A program made the translations under genes and the position numbers. Under the pieces are notes generated by a model. The model made no database searches and was not told the origin of the DNA. It was given only the letters and a program-made list of their open reading frames with translations. From Eleginops maclovinus (taxonomy: Eukaryota; Chordata; Actinopteri; Perciformes; Eleginopidae), in contig NC_086368.1 of NCBI RefSeq assembly GCF_036324505.1, positions 26,301,878-26,365,877 of the forward strand: 64,000 nucleotides of DNA, read 5' to 3'. Shown piece after piece: positions 12,870-24,934 of this stretch (its first letter is position 1; each line of letters starts with the position of its first letter).

Positions 12870-13510
12870 GACCTCATCAACAGGGCCCAGGACCCCCCCC
12901 TAACACACTCTTAACCCCTCCCATAGTCACTTACATCAACCTACATCATCCATATACTCCATACGTTATCATTCCTCTGTATTTCTGCACATTTTAGCAC
13001 AATGGTATTAAAAACTGCACATTAAATTAGGAAATACTTTCCTTTTTTTATTTATCATTTTTCAGATTCTTATTTTTCTTACTTTTTTGTTCTTTCTTGT
13101 AAACATATTTCCTGTTATTTTTTCAATTGTTTTAATCATATTATATATTTACTTGTCTTTGCAACTTAATTCCTCTCACTGTAGGCACTATCATACACCA
13201 AAGCAATCCATTGTATGTTTAAACTTGGGGATACAACTGATTCAGATATAGGTTCACTTTAAATTTGGAAATATTGTCCTTTGTTTTTTGTTATTTGTCA
13301 TATTCTGATTGCATTTTCTTATTGGTTCTGTCTTGCAAACAAATCCTTTTTAATTTGCCATAGTTTTAAATATAGTTTTATAACATATTTGCTTGTTTTT
13401 ACACGGTGTGATTACATCCAAAAATCCACAAGCAGGTTATTTCTTGTCATATTATCATCATAATAGCAGCAACATTAAATCAACTGGTTCAGATATATGG
13501 GTCCAGACGG
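12870..13510. repeat. Degenerate T-rich duplication, possibly LINE 3'-UTR derived
   Basis: Two halves, about 13017-13250 and 13251-13506, share ordered landmarks: GGAAATA(C)TTT/ATTGTCCTTT, CTTGTAAACA/CTTGCAAACA, ATATTTACTTGT/ATATTTGCTTGT, and AACTGATTCAGATATAGG/AACTGGTTCAGATATATGG. Identity is modest. The preceding 12870-13010 resembles LINE 3'-UTR composition. Confidence 0.5.
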
Positions 13511-15792
13511 TGAGCATTGACTTCAAACACATTTCTTAAAAATAAATAAACCCAGCTTCATAAAACAACTCGAATTTTCCTCTGAGCTTCTCCTCGTCCC
13601 GTCCCTGTCTCTGACCTCTGAAGCCACGCCTCCACGCGCTCCTTCACAGCCACAATGCTTCTGAGTGGGCTAACAAATCCAGGCTGACAGCTTTGATTTC
13701 TACACACCAGCATCTCTCCTCACCTTTTCCCAGAAACGTCTTGCAAAACCACAACCTAAGGGGCGGGGGGGGGGTGGTGAACTGCGTGATCTAGGGGTTA
13801 CGCAACACTGCACGTCTTCGGGGTGCATTATTAGAGTAGGTTGAGATTTAATTAAGATCACGGCCCCCACTAAAAATCCCCCTTTAAATGAAAGTGTAGT
13901 TAAAAGACAATGACTGACACATCCTTCGTGCAGATTGTTGCCATTCGGAGCTAATCCTTCGTTTCCATGACGGCGGAGCAAAGGGGGCCATAAATGTGCT
14001 GCTTTTAAATGCGACCAATTAGCAAAAATATAAAGAAAAGCATTAAATAAAACAGTGTTTAAGCTCCAAACAACCCAAAATAAAGACTCTTTTCTACGTG
14101 CAATATGTCAATACTGAATGTTTTAAAATATATAACGATGAGACCTTAAACACACCGTGCAATCCACTTATTACCCTGCAGTCTGAACCCTTTGAAACAC
14201 AGAGTTAATCTTCCTATCTGAGACACAGAGCGGTAATGACCCTTAAAAAATTGAAAGAAGAGGCTTTTTTTTCAAGTAAAAACACGTTTTAGTGAGGAAA
14301 ACAGCTGGTGGCTCACAGTATCACCGCTCAACTATTCCCCCCGTCTCTCCTCTGTGTCCTGCCTGCCTGCAGTACAAAGCACAGACCGTCCCTGTAAAGG
14401 ATATCCCAGCCAGCCCCTCTGTTACCCCCCTAGTACTAATATCTGGTTGCCTATGTCATGGTTTAGAAATGACAGGTGCTCGCAGCCCCTCACATTGACA
14501 GGCCACTGCACAAATAACGCCCCAGCCTGAAAGGGCTAATGCACTACTAATGAACAATAAATCAACTTTGATTACAAACTGTCAACCCAATCAGCTCGCA
14601 CTCCAGCTCTCCCAAACTGCGAGTCCCGGCACAGCTGCACGGCATTACGCTGCCTCCTAAAGTCTCCTCGCACTTTTGTTACCCCCCTGATGCAAGGTGC
14701 TGAAACATTGCAGCCAGAAGAGGAGAAGTGAATCACACGTGAGCCCCGAGTAGTATAGCTCGTTAAACTACAGAAAGTCAATATCTGTCTTCAGTGTAAA
14801 AACCTCAAAGCTGTCACATCAAACTTGGACAACTCTGCAAGCCCTTTTGTTGGAATCACACACACACAACTTTTCAGGAAGATACGAGCGATGACATTTG
14901 GAGTGACAGCGAGTCTCCAGCGTGCTTTTGTGGTGACCGTGTCAAATATAGAGCAGTCTTAATGCACTGTGACACCGGGAGGATTAGGCCATCGCCGGAG
15001 AGCAAGCAAAAGTCTGACCGGCAACTCATTCAGAAATCTTCACAAAATAAAAAAGCAAAAAAAGCAAAAAAATACTTTCTGCATATTTGACACACTGGAC
15101 ATATATTCTAAGCAATAATACAGTTATAATCTGAGAAATAAAAGGCAAACCTGTCTCCTGTTATTCTTAGAACTTTCCATAATTCCAGCAGCATACAGTA
15201 ACAGTGCAGGATCCTGCTCAACTGGTTAGCTCACTATCAGAGTAAACATAACTAAAACAAACAGAGTCAAATGGGCAGACTGAAACTTGGGGGGAAAAAA
15301 AAGAAGCAGCTTAGGTATCTCATACTGTAACTGACAAACAAGAGCAGCTAAACAAACTGTTGCTACGAGTTGAAGCGAGAACAGATAAACACAAGCAGCT
15401 AATCCATACGGATGTTCGGAGAGAGAGGAAAATCTACCGTACATGACACCTGTGTTCTGCCTCCGAAGTGTGAGTGTCTCTACGGCAAAGTAACTGCCTC
15501 TCTCATACAAAATTAACCAATTACAATGACACAACATCAGCAACAGACAGACAGACAACAAAGCCTCCTTTCCTTCTCTCCTTTTCCCCAGTCAAATTAA
15601 ATTGTCAAGTTTTTTTTAAACAAGAAAAGCAGCAGACAAAAAAAAAAAAATCACAGAAATCAATCATATTGACAAACCTGACAAACTCCATTTAGCTGGC
15701 AGGGTAAACAGAGTGCTGGGCCACGCGGTGTGGAGTGAAGCAGAGCGGAGAGCGGCAGTGAGGGGAAGAGAGATAGAGAGAGGGAGAGGGAA

Positions 15793-15806
15793 GTGTGTGT
15801 GTGTGT

Positions 15807-15843
<37 letters not shown>
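15793..15843. repeat. (GT)n(GA)n compound microsatellite
   Basis: GT 15793-15807, then GA 15810-15843. Confidence 0.95.
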
Positions 15844-15845
<2 letters not shown>

Positions 15846-17164
15846 GGAGGCTGAGGACGAGCTGCTGTGCTGCAGAGGCTCCAACCCTTCCTCGGGATAC
15901 AGACAGATTGCACGCGCAAGGTTGCTCCCCGGCTGACAAGATACAAAACTATCCAATCAACCACGCCCTTCTCCACCAATCACAACCAGCCTTCTAAACA
16001 TAATCAATTCAAATGGGGCCACACAATAGAGGGGTGGGGGCTGCTGGCTGGGTTGCAGGTGAACCCGTGCTTTTGTGTGGGGGCCCCTTTGAAAAAAAAA
16101 GAAAGAGAAAAAAAAGACACAGTTGACGGCTGTTAACCCTTTGACCCCTGCCGGGTCTCCGGCCGTGCTTTTGAAACAATGGGAGCCGAAAGAAAAGAGG
16201 CCCTTTAATTAAACAACAGATAAGTAAACAGCGAAAAGAAAGAAAACTGGCCCCCGCTATCAGCCGCTTTATTGTTCTGCTAAAGGGAACTGTTTACAGT
16301 GGCGGAACAAAGGCGCAACTCATTTCACAAGCTGGAAACAACAAAATGCTCCAACGCTCTTTGTACTTTTTCCCCCTCTTTGCTGAGAAAATAACACATT
16401 TTATTCAAGAGTTTAGAGAAAGTCGTATTTATGTTTTGTCTTGTGTTTCGTCCTGTCATAAAATTCAACCACAGCAGCGTAAACTTTTTTCTCTTCCACT
16501 TTTTAAACACTTATCCTACAATTTGGCCTCAGACGAGCTAAAACCACTCAACATTAATAGCTAACATTACAGCAGCTACAGAAAAACCGGGCGATCCATC
16601 CAACTCCATCCCAATGAGAGCAATTAGCTGTCATAATATCATCACACTCCTTTAACACCCGTGTGCTCTCACCAAGGGGAGAGAGACGGGAGAGGGAAAC
16701 AGGACCCTGCCACCTACTGGTGAGCCGGCTGAACTCACAGGAGAGGAAGAGAGGAGGGAGGAGGAGAAGAGGGTTTGTATTTGTTAGAAGAAGAAGAAAG
16801 AGGAGGAGGAATAGAAGAAGAACTATAGTAAGAAAAATACATAGAAGAGGAAGTAGTTCAAATAAGCAAATGCACAAACATAACCTATTCACAATATTTC
16901 TATTTTTGCACCATTTTTATTGTCTTAAGTATATTATATATTGCACTGTACGTGGAGGAAGAGCCTGGGACTTGAGATTTCCATTGCCAAAACTACACTT
17001 TAGCTATTGAATCTTGAATATAGGCCCAAAATTGCATACATGCCAAGACAGATGTATTTTTTAGAGATATGTCAGAGCAAAAAGGCTGCCATATTTCTGT
17101 TTCAGTGAGCAGAAGGGGGTTTGGAGTCTTGCACCTCTCCAGCAACCTCTCACAATATGTTCTT

Positions 17165-17290
17165 TTTTTGTGTGTCCCTACCGGGTCTCGAACCAGTGAC
17201 CATTCGGTACAGAATCCCTGCAAACCACGGCACAAACCTTCTTACTGAGCAAATCATTCCTTGTTCTCATGCCCACTCTGAATCCATTTT
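17165..17290 (-). mobile_element. tRNA-like SINE head with near-consensus A and B boxes
   Basis: The minus strand has TTGCTCAGTAAGAAGG (A-box-like) about 50 bases before CACTGGTTCGAGACCCGG, a perfect GGTTCGANNCC B box, then a T run on the transcript's far side (plus-strand position 17161-17169 as T, A on the minus). The acceptor-stem halves do not pair convincingly by eye, so this is more likely a tRNA-derived retroposon or pseudogene than a functional tRNA. Confidence 0.4.
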
Positions 17291-17329
17291 ATTCTGTAGT
17301 GCGTTAAAACAGAACGAAATGGAGTAGCT

Positions 17330-17760
17330 CTAACGATGAAATCACTTGTGCAAGACACTTAACAAAGAGGCAAAAAGGCATGAGGCGGGATTAACACCTC
17401 ACTTTGTTAATTATCATGACAATAAACACAGGGCCGGATGCTAAAACACAGCTCGTATCAGCGGCGGCTATAAAACCCTCTTGGCCGAGGATGAAGGAAT
17501 GCATCTCGGGATGCGTTCCAGTCCGCAAACACACTGGTAAAATAAACAAGAGGGGGCTGCAGAACAAGCCAGCGCTCTCATGTGCTAATAACTAACAATG
17601 AGCTCTGCTAAGCCGGCCTGACCTATATAAATTATTGACTGGGACACCTCAAGTATCCAAAGTGACAATTCCAATACATATCATAGTGAATAATTAAGGA
17701 GGGAAGAAAAAGGCGCTTTTATTTTCTATCTGACACCCTCGAGATGGAAAAAGACAGTGA
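17330..17760. promoter_or_regulatory. Candidate conserved regulatory block in foxp1 intron
   Basis: Repeat-free block with TTGTTAATTATCATGACAATAAAC, TAAATTATTGACTG and GAATAATTAAGG motifs. Inference only. Confidence 0.3.
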
Positions 17761-19089
17761 CATGGCAGGCATGTGCACAAACACACACAAACCAACACAT
17801 GTGCACAAAGTGGTTTCGGCTACACTACTCTCCCCCGGCACTCTCCCTGGGGTGGCATGTCGGCGTATTCTCAATAAAACACCTTCTTAGCAGTAATAGG
17901 CCACTGTTCTCATTTCAACGCTCCCAAAGGCCTCATGATAAATTTAGCAGGCGCACAGTTCAAGCTTCTCCTCTCACACACTGTCTTTCTTATCCATTGC
18001 CTCTGTGCCTGCGCCATGTAAAATAATTACACATATGTGTCGATGCGATACACACGGTGTATAGATTTCTTTTTTTTTTCTTCTTCTTCCCTCACGCACA
18101 TCAATATCCCCGAGCCTTGAACCAGGCGTCCCCTGTGATAGTTTACAGAGAGCGCTGAGCGATTGTGTTCCTGACAGAGTGGATGACATTATATTTCCTG
18201 CTTGAGTTAGAGTGAAAGTATGAGTTAATGTCTGGTCTCCGCTCCGGCTCTGGCTAAAGATAACGACTCGACTCCAATTACAAAGCCTTTCCCGAAAAAC
18301 AGTAACACGGCCAGGGAGTAAAGCTGCGCCGACATGCCAACTGATGTCTCAACTGCTACTACAGAAAGAGGAGGGGAAGAGGGGAGGAGGAGGAGGAGGA
18401 AAAACTAGAGTCGCTCTTTTTTCTCGAAATGCTCCGGTGACCTGGACCATTGTCATGAGAAAACAAACAGTGTGTTTCCGTGTGTGTGTGTAGAGTAAAT
18501 CATTGTTTACTGATGGTGGGGAGTCAGCAGGGCAGGTGTGGGACCGATATAAATAACAGCTGCTCTATATAATATCCCCAAGGCTGCACGAATAACTTTT
18601 ACTGTGGATCCGCAACAGTAAGACATGACCTTTTTTATATCTCTGTATATGTGTATTATTTTTACAGAACATTCAATCAACAGTTTTTTTTTTTAGACTT
18701 GGCTTTAAGAACCCACATTTGAGTTTTGGTGACCCACTCTCATGCAGTGACATCATTCAGTGGGCTGCTACGTGATTTCTGCAGCAACACGAGGAGGGGA
18801 ATTTCTTTTTCTATTCTGAAGTCACAACAAAACTAAGAGTCTGGCCTTTTCGATTAAGGCTTAGATTTAAGTTTCACACGCTGGTTTTGTTTCACTTCCC
18901 ATCAATTCAAACTGAGGTGGCAACTCAATTAAGGAATATTCTCATTATTATTATTTTTTGTTTTTATCTCAGTTGATCATTTGGGAAAACAGTGAAACAT
19001 GTCCAACACAGTTTCTCCAAACTCAAGATGACGTCTTAAACCTTCAGCCAATCTCATATACAAATGATGTTAAATTAAGTGATTGGTAT

Positions 19090-19310
19090 TTTCGACATTA
19101 CACCCATATTACACTGTTAGTATACAAGTATTGGTATAACACCCATAATATTCCAATGTTAGACTGGGATTGCACCCAAAATACACTGCTTTTACAGCAT
19201 TATTAAATATTAAAACCCCCTTATTAAAGCTCTATTACAGTGTAATTACACCCATATGACACATGTAACACCAATATTACAGCCATATTACAGCCTGTCA
19301 AATGACTGTA
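19090..19310. repeat. Irregular repeat of ACACCCATATTACA-type motif
   Basis: Variants such as TTACACCCATATTACACTG, ACACCCATAATATTCCA, TTACACCCATATGACA, AACACCAATATTACAGCC and ATATTACAGCC occur at irregular 15-70-bp spacing across the block. It looks like a decayed short-period satellite or expanded simple motif. Confidence 0.55.
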
Positions 19311-22266
19311 TCCCCAAAAATAGAGAAATCATTTAAAGGTTATTGTTTTGTAATCCCTTAACCCAGATATCATTATTTTAATCTGATATAAAACAATTAG
19401 AAATGCAGGAAATATCTTTTTTTTAAGGAGGAAAACAGACATTTCTGCAGTCATTTCACTTTTGTATGATGATAAAACTATTTATATTATTTATGTTAGT
19501 CAAATAGTTTAAAATCAAATCATTTTTGCTGCATTTATTTAACATTTATTTCTGTTTCAATGTTGTAGGTCAAGTGAAACGGTTTCCTTATTTTGACACT
19601 GCTGAGTTTTATAAATAACTGGTGCTGTGTTTTTATTATCAGTATTAAATTAAAAGTGTGTCACAATTGTTATGACATGACAGTGAGCTTGCGTACGACT
19701 TACAGTACCCATACTGCCTCTGAAATAAGTCATATTTACAGTGAATGAGGTTATAACCCTGAAGCACTGAGCAGAGTTACAGTAAGTCACGCCTGAGTCA
19801 CACCGTTATGGCTTTACTTCTAATTTCAGTATTCCGGAGCACATTGTTTAGTCAGCAGATGTGAACTGTGTATTTGCAAAAATATTTCCTGAGGTGATGA
19901 TGCCAGCCGGAGTATAACGGAGCTTGTGTTTCAAAAATGTGTTTCCATCTAGTGTGGTTTTTCACTTCAGTCAAAACAAGAACACTTTAGGGTTTGAGAG
20001 CTCGTCGATTTGAGTAGGTGGGGGATTTTCTGCCTCGACTTGTTTTATGAGATTGAATCGTCTTCAATCGCAAACTATATTAATACACAGCGAAACTAAG
20101 AACTCAGTCATTTTAATATTCCATTAGAATGTTTTTGGAGGGGCCGTGGAGGTATAAAATTAACTTTACTACATTATATCTCAAGCCACAAATAATATTG
20201 AGGCTTTGAGAGGCAATCACAAACATATGTGTTCATAAATACACTGAATAGAACTCTGTCATGTGGGTGGCTAATGTCATCACTTTTTAAAGTAAACAAT
20301 CAATGCAGGACACCCACTTATACCATGATAAACCGTTTAGCTAACCTCCTCTGTGATAGTCTGCCCTGTTTCCAACCCCAACCAATTCCTGTAGGTGCAG
20401 GAATGAGTCCCAAAACCCAGGAATGATTTAGGATTTAACTACCTACAGTTCCCTCAACTCAAAGCCAACATTTGTCATGTGGGGTTAGATGCCTAAAATA
20501 AGGTCTGTGGTTAACAGTAGCTTTAGACATTTTCACGTTGTGTCCTATGACATAAAATACATGAGTAATTAACCCACTCATGAAGGTCGGAAGCTTCTAT
20601 GCGTCATAAAAATTACGGTTTCTAACAAGTATCTAAATGAGACTACTAAACATCATCAGGCGGAACATTAGTAGCCATTAGCTTAGCGGCGGTGATGAGA
20701 AGTCATGCGACCGTGATGTACTTTGTTTATTGCCTGACGTTAGCTTTTTACTTCTGGAGATTGCATTCACGGTGGTGCATTCAATTGGAGATTATCCAGT
20801 AAAACAAAACATGTAAGTGTCGTAAGCGTGTGCAATAAGTCCATTGGAAAAACACCATTGTTTTTTGTCATGGGAGCCCTTTCGATGCCAACTTCCAGGT
20901 TACGGTTTAACCAACACTAACCCTAACCCCAAAGATGAACACTCTCATTGTTAACTTATTTAACACTGTAAAATCGTATTAACAGTGGGTGTCACTACAT
21001 GGAGGTTGTAGTGGTGTACGGTATTGTCCAACACAAAGATAAAACCCAACTCCAAACCATGTCCTCCTGTAGCTGAAGGCTCTTCTGTCTCTGGATCCCT
21101 CTCATGCTGTCTGACTGAGACAATATTTCCCTTTCCCAATCCAAACAAAAAGTGAAAATGGAATCTGAGGTTGTCAAAAGTGCGCCACGACGACACCCCC
21201 GAAGAAAAATGGCATTGAGAGTTTGATGCTGACTTGACTGCACCTTGCATGGCTGTTAGTGTTTATTAATGCTATGGTTGACTGTGCATCCATCCATCCT
21301 TCCCCCCCTCTGCAAAAGGGCGTGTGAATCCCTCCAAACAACACATGCTTGACATCAAGATATAGTGCCAGAGGATGACACAAAGATACAACACATTTTA
21401 GGGGGAAAGTGTGTTTGGGTGGATGCCTGAGAGGGGTGGAGGGTTGAGAGGGTTCACTGCTTGAAGGGAAACATCAGGCCTGGAATGAAGAGAGGGTCCT
21501 GAAAATGGTAAGTGGCTCCGAGCGCTGTGACTGGAGTCAATTCGACAGTCATCGTTTTGGCTTGGATAGAGCTCCCAACGCAGCAAACCCCCCCACCCCC
21601 ACCACCTTCCCTTGTTTCTGCTTGGCTGCGTGGAATTGGGACAGATGACTTCATTCTGACAGGATTAACCCAAACCTGGTTTTAATCTATACAGTACACA
21701 TAACACATTTTTACAATATGACAAGGAAAACAAGCAGCAGAAGAGACGGCCTGATCCCGGGGTTCCACGCGAGCACCGATTGGGCTGATCATTCCTGACA
21801 GACCGTATCACCTCAAAGCAACGCGCGAGTCAACATGAGATTTCATTACAGCATCACCTTGAGACTTTTTACAAGCACAACGAGATCAACTCCGTCTGAC
21901 GATCACGCACGCTACTGAGGAAGTGTGTGATTTTACTGTTAGAGACACTTTCCAGGCGGAAAAGCGGAGATATTCTGAACGATATTCAGGAAGATATACG
22001 TGCCAACACCACATCCTGGAGGTAATGAAGCTAAGACAAATTTAACTTAGGGCGGCATCACACACAAACAACTTTTTCCTGAAACAGTCCTCGACCACTT
22101 GTACAACTCCACATTTGCTTTGGCGTATGTGATATGGATTCCTGTGCGGTGGGTGGATAAAGTAGTCTAATTATACCCATTTAGCAGCTCAGTATTTAGC
22201 TAGCTAATTTCCTAGTCAACCATGCCGTTTTGCTGTACTAGTCACCAAAATGTATTTGATAAGCTG

Positions 22267-23302
22267 CAGAGGCGGCTGGCCCATAGGGGGCGCTGGGGCT
22301 CTGCCCCACCAGCTGTTGAGGGGAGAAAATATTTTTTGCATATTTTTTTTTAAATCAATGTCAGTTTTACTTAATAGTGTGTGTGCCTACATGCAATTTA
22401 AATCATTTAAACAACATTTCCACCAACTAACACTCATTAAACAGTGAATTTCCACTGACAGTGTATCATTCTCTCATGGGGCGATCGGCAAAGTGCCCCT
22501 GACCGGCAGCTAAACAGCCAATCCGGTTATGGTTGCTAGGGGGAAATTATGAATAATTGGCCTATCAACGTCGCCAAATTTAACGCCGGTGGGGCGCTGG
22601 AAATTTAGCCCCAACTACTACGTAAAATGCGTGAAGGTTTAGGATTGCTGTAGCTACATAAGGAGCCAGCGATAGTTTTTTTTCGTAGTGCGACTCCCAG
22701 ACTCTGTCCTACGCTACGTGGGGAAAAAATACGCGCAACGACGAAGAGAGATGATGGCGATGTAATATGTAATAATATTATAGTATGTAATTGTAATATA
22801 GTTGTGGAGAATGCTTTGTTGTTTCTCTCAGGCTGTGACATGCAATGACAACTGTATGGCACTGATGCTGTTTTCTCCAAGTAAATGCATTTTTCCTTGA
22901 GAGAGGGTATTAAAATAATCTGTTTATGTAAAATGTTTTGAAAATAACTTGGTTCTAAATTCTTTGTATATGTTACATTTTAATAGGAAAGTTCTGTTTC
23001 ATTCTCTCTTCTCAACCCACCCTCATTCACTCACTCACTGTTGATTTGTATAGATTCAGCTGAAATCATACCCTTGTTGTTAATTCATCCCTTGATTGTA
23101 TTGTATAGTATTTGATAGCATAAAGTCTAATATAGCTGTAAATTGTTACTTTTTCTGTGAAGCTGGAAACTGTGAAATTAAATTATGATTGTGGAACTGT
23201 AGTCATTTTCCGACTGTTCATTTGAATGCTTATGCTAGATTAGGCAGGGAAATCTGTTGGCACACTAGCCCCACCAAGATTTTTTTTCACTAGCCGCCAC
23301 TG
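22267..23302. mobile_element. Non-autonomous hAT-type DNA transposon with intact target site duplication
   Basis: The element begins CAGAGGCGGCTGG and ends in the inverse CTAGCCGCCACTG, giving short terminal inverted repeats of the form CAGwGGCGGCTrG. It is bounded on both sides by the same 8-bp direct repeat ATAAGCTG (22259-22266 and 23303-23310). Eight-base duplications and CAG-type ends are characteristic of hAT transposons. The 1,036-bp interior carries no transposase-length frame, so the copy is non-autonomous. The perfect duplication suggests a fairly recent insertion. It sits inside the 21-kb foxp1 intron. Confidence 0.88.
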
Positions 23303-24576
23303 ATAAGCTGGCTGGTGGCTAGCTGCAGCACTGTGTCCAAACACTTGAAAAATGCTAGCTAGCTATTTGTTGTCTCGTTTGACTTAACCTAAATTCATCA
23401 AACTACCTGGTAGCAAACATGCAGATAGGCCATTACTAGTCCACCAGTCTTAAACACTGGAAAAGACAACACATTTGATCTCATGAAATGACATATGGAT
23501 GGTACGCTTCCTGCGAGGCAGAAGCTAACTGACTGCTTGAAGTTGTATTGGTTTTAGGCATTTAAGAGACAAAGTAATTCAGCTTATTTTTCGAAAATGC
23601 CAAAACTTTAAGTCAGCCCAAGCCACGCTGCTGGTGATTACCAACATGTAACCTATGAAATATATCAGGCTAACTCTATAGGCTAATAGGCTGGTTAATA
23701 TTAGCAATCGTAAAGAAGAATGACTCGTTCTGTCTCTCTTAAGACTTTTAATCTTCCAAATGTATTTCACCCGAAAACAAATACACTCCTTCTGTCTTGG
23801 TCGGTTCTCCCTTGTGAAAAGAGAATCTTGATCTCACAGAAACTAACCAAGAAGATTAATTCACTGTCACCTCGCCAGTGGGCTACCGCTGCCTCGCCAC
23901 TTTGGGCCACTTGCCGACTGGACTTTGGGAGCTCCTGGAAATGCTGCCTCAGATCGCCCCGCAGCGCTGGCTGAGCTCCAGCTGACAGGCTTCGGCCTAG
24001 TGCTCTAATGACTTACAGATTGGAGCGCTGTGGTATACATGTGTCAGGACAATGCCATGGGCCTGCTGCAAAAACAGTAGGAGAGAGAGAAAGAGAGAGA
24101 GAGAGAGAAAGAGAGCCGGCGGCTTCTCCCCGTCCTGTCAGACAGAGGCTTGGCCCCTGGATTGTGTCACATCACGCTTCCCCCCAACAGACCACAAATG
24201 AAGGATGTGAAGAGCAAACGTGGGGAGGAGGGGCGTTGGAGGGGCGCTCTACAACTTAAAAGGCTTTCATCCTGTAAACTGAAAAGACATTATCTTTTGA
24301 CCTGGAGATGCCCTCTGTGAGGCTGTACACTGTGGTGTGAAAACAGAGGGAGAAAGAGAGCAAGGGAGAGGAGGGAAAAAAGGAAAGCGGCAGGAGTAAA
24401 AGTGCGGATTGTGGTTTCAACTGGTAATAGTACAGATAAGAGAATTGTCTGCTGGAAATGTTTTGAAGTATTATCAGTCGATTCTCTGTGTGTGAAGAAT
24501 AACAAGCGATGCACCTTTGACATCGTGGAAATGTTCAATGCAACATTTATCAGCAACTAGTGAAAAGTGTTTCTTA

Positions 24577-24934
24577 TTTCAAAACAAAAGGCAATCCCTT
24601 TATTGTAACAAATATAAAACACAATGAAACCCAAAGGACGTTCTTTTAGTTTCAGATTCCTACAAAAGACACTTTAAGATGAAACAAAGCTCTCGATAGT
24701 AAGTGACGTTATCATTTTCCTACTCAGCTCTGGTTCTGGCTGTTCATGTATTCTGCTTTTCAAAACAAAAGGCCATCACTTTATTACAATATCTATAAAA
24801 TAATGGAGACTCTTTTAGGTTCAGATTGAATCAAAAGACACTTCTTTAAGATGAAACGAAGCTCTTGATTGTGACGTTATCATTTCCCTACTCTTCATTC
24901 GACTATCTGCTCTGGATCTGGCCGTTCATGTCTC
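24577..24934. repeat. Two-copy tandem duplication (~180-bp unit)
   Basis: Unit 1 (24577-24757) and unit 2 (24758-24934) both begin TTCAAAACAAAAGGC. They share CTTTATT, TCTTTTAG then TTTCAG/GTTCAG, AAAAGACACTT, AAGATGAAAC(A/G)AAGCTCT, GTGACGTTATCATTT, CTGCTCTGG-like and GTTCATGT motifs in order. By eye they are about 75-80% identical, with a few small indels. Confidence 0.85.

Noticed and set aside
17165..17290. Functional tRNA gene
   Set aside because: The B box is perfect, but acceptor and anticodon stems do not pair by eye and the A-to-B distance is long; a SINE head is more likely.
20510..20920. Possible dispersed repeat (GGTGGTGCATTCAATTGGAGATT region)
   Set aside because: It feels repeat-like, but no ends, duplication or second copy in the window could be shown.
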